64,000 nt of DNA from Antilocapra americana (lineage: Eukaryota; Chordata; Mammalia; Artiodactyla; Antilocapridae): assembly GCA_007570785.1 (NCBI GenBank), contig ML662449.1:15271745-15335744 (forward strand), read 5' to 3'. The notes beneath the pieces were generated by a model that searched no databases, was not told where the DNA came from, and was given only the letters and a program-made list of their open reading frames with translations. Each line of letters starts with the position of its first letter. Within the stretch, counting starts at the first letter, position 1. Below are positions 1 to 10,048 of this stretch, piece by piece. The position numbers and the translations under genes were made by a program.

Positions 1-2
1 AG

Positions 3-1169
3 ACAGTATGGTACTGGCACAAAGACAGAAACATAGATCAATGGAACAGAATAGAAAGCCCAGAGATAAATCCACGCATCTATGGACACCTTATCTTTGA
101 CAAAGGAGGCAAGAATATACAATGGAGAAAAGACAACCTCTTTAACAAGTGGTGCTGGGAAAGCTGGACAGCCACTTGTAAAAGAATGAAACTAGATCAC
201 TTTCTAACACCATACACAAAGATAAACTCAAAATGGATCAAAGATCTAAGCATAAGACCAGAAACTATAAAACTCCTAGAGGATAACATAGGCAAAACAC
301 TCTCTGCTATAATCCAAAGCGGGATACTCCATGACCCACCTCCCAGAATATTGGAAATAAAAACACGAATAAACAAATGGGACCTAATTAAAATTAAAAG
401 CTTTTGCACAACAAAGGAAACTATAAGCAAGGTGAAAAGACAGCCTTCAGAATGGGAGAAAATAATAGCCAATGAAGCAACAGACAAACAATTAATCTCA
501 AAAATTTACAAACAACTCCTGCAGCTCCATTCTAGAAAAATAAACAACCCAATTAAAAAGTGGGCCAAAGAACTTAACAGACATTTCTCCAAAGAAGATA
601 TAAAAATGGCTAACAAACACATGAAAAGATGCTCAACATCACTCATTATCAGAGAAATGCAAATCAAAACTACAATGAGGTACCACTTTACACCAGTCAG
701 AATGGCTGCCATCCAAAAGTCTACAAGCAATAAATGCTGGAGAGGATGTGGAGAAAAGGGAACCCTCTTACACTGTTGGTGGGAATGCAAACTAGTACAG
801 CCACTATGGAAAACAGTGTGGAGGTTCCTTAAAAAGCTGCAAATAGACCTGCCATATGACCTGGCAATCCCACTGCTGGGCATATACACCGAGGAAACCA
901 GAATTGAAAGAGCCACGTGCACCCCAATGTTCATCGCTGCATTGTTTACAATAGCCAGGACATGGAAGCAACCTAGATGCCCATCAACTGACGAATGGAT
1001 AAGAAAGCTGTGGTATATATACACAATGGAATATTACTCAGCATTAAAAAAAAATTCATTTGAAGCAATTCTACTCAGATGGACGAAACTGGAGCCCATT
1101 ATCCAGAGTGAAGTAAGCCAGAAGCAAAAACAACAGTACAGTATATTAACACATATATATGGAATTTAG
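3..1169 (+). CDS. L1 ORF2 protein, C-terminal 388 residues (partial, 5' end outside window)
   Basis: The frame is open from base 3 to the TAG-type end at 1169 with no internal stop. It encodes the region after the reverse transcriptase domain of L1 ORF2p. Recognisable blocks are WYWHKDRN at the left edge, [25 protein letters not shown], and the cysteine/histidine cluster [18 protein letters not shown] near residues 240-255 of the visible part. That cluster corresponds to the Cys-rich nucleic-acid-binding segment of L1 ORF2p. The terminal motif [10 protein letters not shown] is the usual family ending. ORF2p as a whole supplies endonuclease and reverse transcriptase for target-primed reverse transcription, but those domains would lie left of the window. 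An unbroken C-terminus contrasts with the many breaks in the L1 at 39.6-45.8 kb and suggests a recent insertion. Whether the complete ORF2 is intact cannot be judged here. Confidence 0.9.
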   Translation, partial: TVWYWHKDRNIDQWNRIESPEINPRIYGHLIFDKGGKNIQWRKDNLFNKWCWESWTATCKRMKLDHFLTPYTKINSKWIKDLSIRPETIKLLEDNIGKTLSAIIQSGILHDPPPRILEIKTRINKWDLIKIKSFCTTKETISKVKRQPSEWEKIIANEATDKQLISKIYKQLLQLHSRKINNPIKKWAKELNRHFSKEDIKMANKHMKRCSTSLIIREMQIKTTMRYHFTPVRMAAIQKSTSNKCWRGCGEKGTLLHCWWECKLVQPLWKTVWRFLKKLQIDLPYDLAIPLLGIYTEETRIERATCTPMFIAALFTIARTWKQPRCPSTDEWIRKLWYIYTMEYYSALKKNSFEAILLRWTKLEPIIQSEVSQKQKQQYSILTHIYGI

Positions 1170-1363
1170 AAAGACAGTAATGAGAACCCAACATGGGAGA
1201 CAACAAAAGGAACGCAGATGTATAGAATAGACTTGTGGACTTTGTGGATGAGGGTAAGGGTGGGATGAGATGGGAGAAGGGCATTGAAGCATGTTAATTG
1301 TCATGTGTCTAATCAATCGCCAGCCCAGGATTGATGCTCGGGACTGGTGCAGCGAGATTTCCC

Positions 1364-1399
1364 GGGGGGGAGGGAGGAGGGAGGGAGGACCCGGAGGGG
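1364..1399 (+). other. G-rich tract in L1 3' UTR, possible G-quadruplex
   Basis: Runs of three or more G alternate with A on the sense strand (ggggggg, then aggg repeats, then gagggg). L1 3' UTRs of several mammals carry such polypurine tracts. Four or more G runs with short spacers fit a G-quadruplex motif. The same tract recurs at about 63521-63557 in the other copy of this subfamily. Confidence 0.6.
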
Positions 1400-1466
1400 A
1401 AGCATATGTAAACCCATGGTGATATCATGACAATGTATGGCAAAAACAATAATAAAAAAAAAAAAA

Positions 1467-2300
1467 TCTCATTCTACAATAAAATATTCTTATTCATTAT
1501 TTTAGAAATACAGGCTGCTTCTGCATTAGAGAACACTGATTTTCTAAGCATTTAGTTTCTGTTGATTAAAAGTAAAGATTTCAATATTATATCTTCATTT
1601 TATAAATCAGAGATGCTTGTGAGTTTTTCTATAACTGTATCAAATCCTCTTAGAAATTCCTGAAAGCTAGAGAGAACAGAGCAAAAGAAAGCTTTGCTAG
1701 CATATAATTCAATACAACTGGAGGAAAAGCTAGTTTGGGCTGGGGAAAAGTCCTTTGTAGAACTCTGAAACACTCACCAGCTTTGAGTGTCTAGGTAGGT
1801 AAAGAGGAAAGAAAGCAGAGTTTTGAATAATTCCCCAGCTGAGGGTGAAACCAGGGGCAAACGCAGGAGGAAAACAACAGTCACTCCCAAGGATTCATAT
1901 CATGGAACTTGAAGTCAGTCAAGGTTGTGCCTGAACCAGAAAATTCACTTTCTATTTTAGAAAATGGAGAGTTCTTCAAGTGGTAAAAGAGAAGAAAAAC
2001 TCTTCCTGCTGTTTTATTTCTTGTTCAGCTACTGTCACCAATAACTTCTCTCTCTCTGCCATCCCCAAACTTTAACTACTTCACTAATTAAACAAAACCT
2101 ATTTCTTTAAAAAAGAGTCCCACACAATCTCTGACATCTTAACACTTTATACAGGCATAAGGACCTTCCTCCCTCCATCAGTAGTAACTATAGCAGTGAA
2201 GAATATCCAGAAATGAGAAAGATTCAATAATTCATAAGAAGATTTGCTAAAAATTAATAAAAGTAAAAATAATTTAAAATGCATTCTTATTGAATTTTAC
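1467..2300. other. unique AT-rich DNA, no gene seen
   Basis: No repeat family, RNA gene or credible exon was recognised. Open frames are short and have no recognisable motif. Confidence 0.6.
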
Positions 2301-2312
2301 CATCTAGATACT

Positions 2313-2490
2313 AGGCTTCCCTGGTAGCTCAGGGATGAAGAATCCACCTGCCAATGCAGGAGACCTGAATTTGATCTCTGAATCAGGAAGATCCCATGGA
2401 GAAGGAGATGGCAACCCACTCCATTATTTTTGCCTGGGAAATCCCATGGGATAGTCCGGGCATGGCTTAGTGACTAAGCAGCAACAACAA
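2313..2490 (+). mobile_element. Bov-tA SINE
   Basis: The tRNA-derived head (ggcttccctggtagctcag, with a B-box-like stretch near 2368) is followed by the Bov-A body (gcaacccactcc) and a CAA-rich tail. It is flanked by 12-bp imperfect target duplications, catctagatact at 2301-2312 and catttagacact at 2491-2502 (two mismatches). Such SINEs carry no protein and are thought to use BovB or L1 enzymes. Confidence 0.9.
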
Positions 2491-2502
2491 CATTTAGACA
2501 CT

Positions 2503-2902
2503 GCTTAGGTAGGTAGGTGGAAGGTATTCACATATTGATTGAATGAAAGAACAATAACAATCTTATCTTTCTCCTACTTTGTTTTAAAGATTGAAGAAGC
2601 CATGTGTGAAAAAAATAGTATTTTTTATATATACTCATTAAATATGTTGACCTTTGTTTCAGAAAATGTTTAAAGGAAAGCAAAATAATAATGGTGCAAA
2701 TTAATAACCACCCCGCATCCATTTTGTTTACAGGCTAAATTGTATACAGCAGCTCTAGCATGTAAAATGTACAATGCTAGGTAGACTAGATTTTGGCTTT
2801 TTATATTGATTGTTCTCTATTCGGATCATTTCAAACTTAAGTTCTGACAAAAGTTACACAGTAGCATTTGTTTTTCTTGTTCTGGTCTTATTTAAAGATG
2901 GT
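2503..2902. other. unique DNA, no gene seen
   Basis: AT-rich sequence without a recognised repeat. It contains a short TAGG repeat near 2504-2520 only. Confidence 0.55.
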
Positions 2903-3102
2903 GCCTGTGTGTATGCTCAGTCATGTGCTGCTGTTTGTGATCCTATGGACCGTAGCCTGCCAGGTTCTTCTGTTTGTGAAATTTTCCAGGCAAGAATACT
3001 GTACTTCCTCTTCCAGGAGATCTTCCCAACCCAGGGATCAAACCCAGGTCTCCAGCATTGCTGGCAGATTCTTTACTGTCTGAGTCACCAAGGAAGCTGG
3101 GA
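2903..3102 (-). mobile_element. Bov-tA SINE, antisense
   Basis: Reads in reverse as a Bov-tA: the tail side (gctcagtcatg) is at the left, the Bov-A body (gcaagaatactg) in the middle, and the tRNA-like head (tgagtcaccaaggaagc) at the right end. The open frame crossing it and its flanks (2810-3244, plus strand) is chance coding through a SINE, not a gene. Diverged, with no clear target duplication. Confidence 0.85.
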
Positions 3103-3939
3103 ATGTTTCCTATTTGTGCACTCTTGGTTGTTTGAATTTCAACTTTTAAATCAGTGTTGGGAAAACAGAACAGAGCACCTACTTACATCTTTATTGCCCT
3201 CCAACCAGGACGCCTTGTCTGTGAGTGTCCAGAGAATTGATTAAGTTAATGAATGAGGTACTAGCCATTCTTTGAAGTTTGCTTTAACTCCATTAACAGG
3301 GGAAATTATTACATTAGCAGCACTCTCAGCATTCAGTGAGATTTGGGGCTAATGAGCTGGATTAATTAAGTAGTATTAACTTCTAAAGGTTTCCCTACTG
3401 TAGCGCTGGCCCCTGAATTTGAAAGAATAAGATCTCCCCTGTAGCGTATTGCAAATGAACATGCTATTTAACTGCAATCTATATAAATTTATTTCCAAAA
3501 CACTTAAAGAAAATATGGAGATAATAAATATCAAAACGTACATTTTTTGCCTCTATAAAATTATCAGTTTCAGTGATATCAATGATGTGCAGAAGACAAG
3601 TCTTTTTTTTTTTAAAGAACTTGAGTCTGAATCCACTTCTCCGAATTTAAAAACAAAACTACACAAAAGAAAAAAAAAACTTATCATCTCAGGTAACAGA
3701 TTCAACTTATTATTTACTTTGTAATCCCTTCCCAGAAATTTGGAAAAGAAAATAAATAAAAGGTGACAGGAATGCCAGCCAGCACTAGGAAGGTGCAAGC
3801 AATAGCATTAGAGCACTTTTCCTTTCAGTTCTCTTCCAGTTTCCCCACACTGTTCAGAGTAGCTTATTTCTAATTTTGTAATATGTATTTTGTATAGCTT
3901 TTTTTGTTGTTGTTGTTAAATCAATAACAGTGTGTGTAT
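3103..3939. other. unique DNA, no gene seen
   Basis: No repeat or exon recognised. Open frames at 3449-3724 and 3553-3798 overlap on opposite strands, are AT-driven and show no family motif. Confidence 0.55.
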
Positions 3940-3949
3940 CTTGCTTTAT

Positions 3950-4664
3950 GTTGTTGTTCAGTTGCTAAGTAGTAACCAACTCTTTGCAACCCCAAGGACT
4001 GCAGCACGCTAGGCTTCCCTGTCCTCCAGTATCTTCCGGAGTTTGCTCAAGTTCATGTCCATTGAGTTAGTGATGCTATCCAACCATCTCATCCTCTTTC
4101 ACCCTCTTCTCCTTTTGCTTTCAGTCTTTCCCAGTATCAGGGTCTTTTCCAATGAGCTGGCTGTCTGCATTAGGTGGCCAAAATATTGGAACTTTAGCTT
4201 TAGCATCAGTCCTTCCAATGAATTTTCAAAGTTGATTTCCTTTACGATTGACAAGTTTGATCTTCTTGTAGTCCAAGGGACACTTAAGAGTCTTATCCAG
4301 CACCACAATTCAAAACATCAATTCTTCAGTGTTCAGCCTTCATGGTTCAACTCTCACATCTGTATATGACTATAGGTAAAAACATAGCTTTGACTACTTG
4401 GACATTTGTGGGCAAAGTGATGTCTTTGCTATTTAACATGCTGTCTAGGTTTGTCATAGCTTTTCTTCCAAGAAGCGGGCGTCTTCCAATTTCATGACTG
4501 CAGTCACCATCTGCAGTCATTTTGGAGCCCGATGAAAGAAAAATTGTCACTGCTTCTACTGTTTGCCCTTCTACTTGCCATGAAGTGATGGGAGGCCATG
4601 ATCTTATTTTTTTTAACGCTGACATTTAAGCCCGCTTTTCACTCTCTTCTTTTACCCTCATCAA
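3950..4664 (-). mobile_element. BovB LINE, 3' 0.7 kb, 5'-truncated, antisense
   Basis: Contains the BovB 3' end in reverse (cagttgctaag near 3960, then ccatctcatcctc near 4084) and runs into the post-RT coding part. Flanked by exact 10-bp duplications of cttgctttat at 3940-3949 and 4665-4674, which fix both ends as one insertion. BovB is an RTE-clade non-LTR retrotransposon of about 3.2 kb, so this copy keeps only the last fifth. The coding remnant is broken by stops. Confidence 0.92.
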
Positions 4665-4674
4665 CTTGCTTTAT

Positions 4675-5320
4675 ATAAGAGCATAAATCTTATTTCATCC
4701 AAATGTGACTGGTTCTGCTTTTCAAGATATAGTCACTTTGTGATTCTTCCAAATAACCACTTCAAAAAGTGCAGTGAGTATTCAGTAATAGCTAGAATTT
4801 CTTTAAAAAATGTGAAGAAAAAAATGAAATGAAATTCACATATAAGGAAGGTGACTGAGTTTCTTGCAGTCATATTTTTTAAGTCAGAAATGCCTGTCAC
4901 AGGGTAAAAGTTTAGAACCAAATGACAAATGCAGAAGGAAGAAAATCCAAAAAGGACATACACATACTTGATAGAGTGAGATGAGTAACCTGAGATGAGG
5001 AAGAGAGTTTAAATAGAATTTCTTGGGGGATTTACTGATCCTCATGAAAAGAAGCATGATGATGTATGTTTAGTTACAAAAATAGAAGAAGCTCATTTAG
5101 AAAACACAACCAAAATTTTTATTCTGATTGAATCTATTTGAGAATAGCAGAGCAGAATGATACATACAAGTGTCATATTTTTAATAAAATGTGTTAAAAT
5201 CTATAAAACATCTTGATCTCTGCCATGGAGTATTTTTGAGGAGTAATTGCATAAAAATAAATTTTCTGTTATAGTCAATTTATCATATACTCATTTATTT
5301 ACATGAAAATTATTTGTCGC
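4675..5320. other. unique AT-rich DNA, no gene seen
   Basis: No repeat or gene recognised. Long A/T runs, no credible coding potential. Confidence 0.55.
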
Positions 5321-5324
5321 AGAG

Positions 5325-5355
5325 GTTGGCAAACTTTTTCTGTGAATGGCCAGTA
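5325..5355 (+). mobile_element. ancient nonautonomous DNA transposon, left part
   Basis: The stretch ttggcaaactttttctgtga matches the start of a widespread mammalian MER-type DNA transposon, probably hAT-related (family name from memory, not searched). The element resumes at 7160 after a BovB insertion. The site duplication tggccagta (5347-5355) is repeated as tggccaata at 7160-7168. Confidence 0.6.
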
Positions 5356-7159
5356 GTTGTTGTTAGTCAGTCATGTCTGACTCTTTAAGATGCCATGAAC
5401 TGCAGCATGCCAGCCTTCCCTGTCCTTCACCATCTCCTGGTGTTTGCTCAAACTAATGTCCGTTGAGCTGGTGATGCCATCCAACCATCTTGTTCAATGT
5501 CACCCCCTTCTCCTCCCTCCTTCAATCTTTCCTATTTTCAGGGTCTTTTCTAATGAGTCAACTCTTCCCATCATGTGGCCAAAGTACTGGGGCTTCAGCT
5601 TCCACATCAGACCTTCCAATGAATATTCAGGACTGATTTCCTTTAGGATGGACTGGTTAGATCTCATTGCAGTTCAAGGGATTCTCAAGAGTCTTCTCCA
5701 ACACCATAGTTCAAAAGCATCTTCAGCACTCAGGTTTCTTTATAGTCCAACTGTCACATCCATACATGACTACTGGAGAAACCATCACTGTGACTAGAAG
5801 GACCTTTGTCAGTAAAGTAATGGTTTTGCTTTTTAGTATGCTGTTTAGGTTTGTCAAAGGTTTCCTTCCAAGGAGCAAGAGTCTTTTAATTTTATGACTG
5901 CAGTCACCATCTGCAGTGATTTTTAAGTCCCAGAAAATAAAGTCTGTCACTGTTTCCTTATTTCCTCCTCTTTTTGCTATGTAGTGATGGAACTGGATGC
6001 CATGATCTTCGATTTTTGAATGTTGAATTTTAAGGCAGCTTTTTCACTCTTCTCTTTCACTTTCTGTGAAAAGGCTGTTTAGATCCTCTTCACTTTCTGC
6101 CATAAGGGTGGTGTCATCTGCACATCTGAGGTTATTGATATTACTCTCAGCAATCTTGATTCCAGCTTGTGCTTCATCCAGCCCAGCATTTCAGATACCA
6201 TACTCTGCATGTAAGCTTAAGTAGGATGAAACTATACAGCCTTGACAGACTCCTTTCCCAATTTGGAACCAGTCCCTTGTTCCATGTCCGGTTCTAACTG
6301 TTGCTTCTTGACCTGCATACAGGCTTCTCAGGAGGCAGGTAAAGTGGTCTGTTATTACCATCTCTTTAAGTATTTTCCATAGGTTTTTTGTGATCCACAC
6401 AGTCAAAGGCTTTAGCACAGTGAATGAAGCAGAAGTGAACATTTTTCTGGAATTCTCTGGCTGTTTCTATAATCCAAAGGATGTTGGCAATTTGATCTCT
6501 GGTTTCTTTGCCTTTTCTAAATCCAGCTTGTACATCTGGAAATTTTTGGTTCACATACTGTTGAAGCCTAGCTTGGAGAATTTTGAGCATTACTTTGCTA
6601 ATATGTGAAATGAGTACAATTGTGCAGTAGTTTGAACATTCTTTGGCAATGCCTTTCTTGGGATGAAAACTGACTTTTTCTAGTCCTGTGGCCAATGATG
6701 ATTTTTCCAAAGTTGATGGCATACTGAGTACAGCACTTTAACAACATCATCTTTTAAGATTTGAAATTCCTTAGCTGGAATTCCCAGAGAAGGCAATGGC
6801 ACCCCACTCCACTACTCTTGCCTGGAAAATCACATGGATGGAGTAGCCTGGAAGGCTGTAGTCCATGGGGTCGTGACGAGTTGGACATGACTGAGCGACC
6901 TCATTTTCACTTTCATGCAATGGAGAAGGAAATGGCAACTCACTCCAGTGTTCTTGCCTGGAGAATCCCAGGGACGGGGGAGCCTGGTGGGCTGCCATCT
7001 ATGGGGACGCACAGAGTCGGACACAACTGAAGCGACACTACAGCAGCTAGGATTCCATCAACTCTATTACCTTTGTTCATAGTGATGCTTCCTAAGGCTC
7101 ATTTGACTTGACACTCCATGATGTCTGGCTCTAGATGAGTGATCACACCATTGTGATTA
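5356..7159 (-). mobile_element. BovB LINE, about 1.54 kb, antisense, interrupted by Bov-A2
   Basis: A 5'-truncated BovB in reverse, from its 3' end (left) to the region upstream of the RT core (right). Read on the minus strand it still shows RT blocks, including the AKAFDCVDHK motif near 6390-6430, the finger-region block SNYCTIVLISH near 6600-6640 and an intact-looking ADD catalytic pair near 6110-6125, among frameshifts. It is bounded by 9-bp duplications (5347-5355 and 7160-7168, one mismatch) and is split at 6785-7044 by a Bov-A2 SINE. Confidence 0.9.
6785..7044 (+). mobile_element. Bov-A2 SINE nested in BovB
   Basis: Two Bov-A units in tandem, each beginning with gagaaggcaatggc or ggagaaggaaatggc, joined by the typical ttcactttcatgcaa linker and ending in gaagcgac plus a CAG-type tail. 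Flanked by 12-bp duplications agctggaattcc (6773-6784) and agctaggattcc (7045-7056), two mismatches. It is younger than the BovB it interrupts. Confidence 0.92.
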
Positions 7160-7390
7160 TGGCCAATAATAAGTGACTAGTAAATAGTAAGTAAGGCTTG
7201 TAACCCACATAGTCTAGCCTGCTATTATAACATGAAAGCACATAGGTTTTGACAAAATGTAAATGATTGTGGCTCTGTTTCAGTAAAATTGACTTTGAAA
7301 AACAAGATGGAATTTGATGTAATTTTCAGGTGTCACAAAGCATTTCTATTTTTTCGTTTTTTTTCAACCATTAAAAAAACAAAACTATTC
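7160..7390 (+). mobile_element. ancient nonautonomous DNA transposon, right part
   Basis: Resumes the element begun at 5325, with tgactagtaaatagtaag, then gtggctctgtttcagtaaaa and the block around ttcaaccatt near 7364. These fit the later parts of the same old mammalian MER-type repeat in order. Strong divergence indicates great age relative to BovB. Confidence 0.6.
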
Positions 7391-8180
7391 AGGTATTATC
7401 CAGTGTACTATGAGCTAGGCATTGTAGAAGGTACTTTGTATCTGAAGAAGAATAAAATAAGAGTATTTTATTCAAGGAACTTATTAAGAACTTCTAGAGT
7501 GAGGCAAACCCAATTCCACTTCCCTGTGTCTTATACCACATACCCAAACCCAGAAAGCAGAGGGAGAAAAGTGCCCTCAGCCAGTACACATTGCAGGTTT
7601 CCTTGTGAAGATCCAAGTCTTTCTTTCACTTGAGAGCAAAGCTCTCAGAAGATCTGAGACAAAGGGCTAGCTAGACTCACACTACCTTGGTACTTAGAAG
7701 TCAAACTTGAACCTCCAGGTGGGAGTTCTGAAGTTACCATTCAGGTCATTTATATCAAACGTATCTTGTAGAATAAATGCCCAATGACCTTTTAGTGAAG
7801 ACCTTAAGCAGCACTTTTAATCCAATGAAACTGTCCCTAGGTGTATGATGGTTTATATTGCAAAGCCCAAAATATTTTTGGTGATTTCATAAAAGAGGTT
7901 AGTTTCACAGGTCATCTAATTATAAATAGGTTTTGTTTTGCTTTGTGAAAAAGCTAAAAAGCATTCTGCTAATTTCTCAGTTCCATCAAGCACTTTTCCA
8001 TTTCTGGGTCTTTGTACTCACCATACCCTTTGCTGGGGATATATACTTCTTTCAATTCTTTGGAGTGAAATTACCTTAATCTCTTGAGATACAGTTTAAA
8101 TGTCATGTTTCTACAAGGGCTATATCCAATCATCTTGCCTAAAATGTCATGTCATTCCTATTTACACAGAGAAGCCATTG
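7391..8180. other. mostly unique DNA, weak MIR/L2-like traces
   Basis: 7390-7505 (ctatgagctaggcattgtag) resembles the start of an old MIR/L2-type repeat. 7985-8150 faintly resembles an L2 3' region. Both are too diverged for a firm call. No gene is seen. Confidence 0.35.
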
Positions 8181-8590
8181 CTTTTGTTGATCAGTCACTA
8201 AGTGTGTCCCACACTGTGACCCCATGGATGCAGCATGACAGGCCGTCCTGTCTCTTACTATCTCCCAGAGTTTGCCCAAGTTTATGTCCATTGAATAGGT
8301 GATGCTATCCAACCATCTCATCCTCTGCCACGTTTCTCCTTTTGCCTTCAGTCTTTTCCAGCATCAGGATCTTTTCCAGTGAATCAGCTCTTTGTAGCAA
8401 TCAGGTGGCCAAAGTATTGGAACTTAAGCTTCACCATCAGTCCTTCCAATGGATTAATTTCTTTTTGGATTGACAGATTTGATCTCCTTGCTGTCCAAGG
8501 GACTCTCAAGAATCTTTTCTAGCACTATAATTTGAAAACATCCATTCTTCAGCACTCAGCCTTCTTCATGGTACAACTCTCATATCTGTA
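8181..8590 (-). mobile_element. BovB LINE, 3' part of a split antisense copy
   Basis: The BovB 3' terminal 0.4 kb in reverse, stopping in the block that reads ccaactctcacatcc in other copies. The next part of the same element (atagctttgactac) appears at 10058, so this piece and 10049-11490 are best read as one BovB split by later insertions. Confidence 0.85.
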
Positions 8591-9707
8591 GGAAAAAGCA
8601 AGAGAGTTCCAGAAAAACATCTATTTCTGCTTTATTGACTATGCCAAAGCCTTTGACTGTGTGGATCACAACAAACTGTGGAAAATTCTTCAAAAGATGG
8701 GAATACCAGACCACCTGACCTGCCTCTTGAGAAACCTGTATGCAGATCAGGAAGCAACAGTTAGAACTGGACATGGAACAACAGACTACTTCCAAATAGG
8801 AAAAGGAGTACGTCAAGGCTGTATATTGTCACCCTACTTATTTAACTTATATGCAGAGTACATCATGAGGAACTCTGGGCTGGATGAAGCACAGGTTGGA
8901 GTCAAGATTGCTGGGAGAAATATCAATAACTTCAGATATGCAGATGCCACCACCCTTAGGGCAGAAAGTGAAGAAGAACTAAATGGCCTATTGATGAAAG
9001 TGAAAGAGAGTGAAAAAGTTGGCTTAAAGCTCACCATTCAGAAAACTAAGATCATGGCATCTGGTTCCATCACTTCATGGCAAATAGATTGGGAAACAGT
9101 GGCTGACTTTATTTTTCTGGGCTTCAAAACCACTGCAGATGGTGTTTGCAGCCATGAAATTAAAAGACGCTTACTACTTGTAAAGTTATGACCAACCTAG
9201 CCAGCATATTAAAAAGCAGAGACATTACTTTGTCAACAAAGGTCCATCTAGTCAAGGCTATGGTTTTTCTAGTAGTCATGTATAGATGTGAGAGTTGGAC
9301 TATAAAGAGGGCTGAACGCTGAAGAATTGATGCTTTTGAACTGAAGTGTTGGAGAATCTTGAGAGTTCCTTGGACTGCCAGGAGATCCAACCAGTCTATC
9401 CTAAAGGAGATCAGTCCTGGGTGTTCCCTGGAAGGACTGATGTTGAAGCTGAAACTCCAATACTTTGGTCACATGATGTGAAGAGCTGACTCATTTGAAA
9501 AGACCCTGATGCTGGGAAAGATTGAGGGCAGAAGGAGAAGGGGATGACAGAAGATGAGATGGTTGGATGGCATCACTGACTCGATGGACATGGGTTTGGG
9601 TGGACTCTGGGATTAGTGATGGACAGGAAGGCCTGGCATCCTGTGGTTCACAGGGTCACAAAGAGTCAGACATGACTGAGTGACTGAACTGAATTGAACT
9701 GAGAGAT
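8591..9707 (+). mobile_element. BovB LINE, RT to 3' end, sense
   Basis: A 5'-truncated copy starting just before RT motif A and running to the BovB 3' terminus (gactgaactgaattgaactg). Possible 8-bp target duplications are tatctgta (8583-8590) and tatgtgta (9708-9715), one mismatch. Inserted in opposite orientation into the BovB whose halves are at 8181-8590 and 10049-11490. Confidence 0.9.
8595..9191 (+). pseudogene. BovB reverse transcriptase fragment with altered catalytic box
   Basis: One frame is open from about 8595 to the stop at 9191 and encodes the palm of an RTE-type reverse transcriptase. In order: FIDYAKAFDCVDHNKLW (motif A, containing the first catalytic aspartate), VRQGCILSPYLFNLYAEYIMR (motif B), RYADATTL (motif C), then the connecting segment ending near SHEIKRRLLL. 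Motif C normally reads YADD in BovB. Here the second aspartate codon is GCC (8946-8948), giving YADA, which should abolish polymerase chemistry. The protein start lies in the truncated part. The frame then breaks before the C-terminal region seen as nucleotide similarity to 9700. The same YADA change occurs at 17048-17050. Confidence 0.85.
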
Positions 9708-9715
9708 TATGTGTA

Positions 9716-10048
9716 CTGTGCTGTGCTAAGTCACTCACTTGTGTTTGATTCTTTGAAATCCCTTGGACTGTAGTCCACCAGGCTCCTCTGTCTATGGGGA
9801 TTCTCCAGGCAAGAATACTGGAGTGAGTTGCCATGCCTTTCTCCAGGGTATCTTCCCAACCCAGGGATCAAACCCAGGTCTTCCGCGTTGAGGCAGATTC
9901 TTTACTGTCTGAGCCATCAGGGAAGCCCAAGAAAAAATGGAGTGTATAGCCTATCTCTTCTCCAGGGCTTCTTCCCTATCCAGGAATCAAACTACAGTCT
10001 CCTGCCTTTCAGGCAAATTCTTTACCAGTTGAGCTACCAGGGTAGTCC
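9716..10048 (-). mobile_element. Bov-tA SINE with duplicated tRNA-like head, antisense
   Basis: Read on the minus strand, a truncated tRNA-like head of about 120 bp (10048 to 9930) is followed directly by a second, complete Bov-tA (9929 to 9716). Each head carries the ggttcgatccc-type B-box region in diverged form (right-hand ends near 9928 and 10048). The junction gggaagcccaagaa is shared with the copies at 23469-23774 and 47911-48045, so this is a repeated dimeric form. Confidence 0.85.

Larger units (their letters stand above)
1..1466 (+). mobile_element. L1 LINE, 3' part (young ruminant subfamily)
   Basis: This is the C-terminal part of L1 ORF2, the 3' UTR and a poly(A) tail (about 1453-1466). 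The element enters from beyond the left edge, so its 5' end and left target duplication are not visible. Its 3' UTR, with a G-rich tract and an A-rich end containing caaaaacaat, nearly matches the L1 piece at 63384-63623 and the antisense end at 63958-64000. These three therefore look like one recent subfamily, distinct from the 3' UTR of the older L1 ending near 45838. Confidence 0.95.

Noticed and set aside
2810..3244. 144-residue plus-strand open frame
   Set aside because: Its centre translates an antisense Bov-tA SINE, and the flanks have no motif or splice context.
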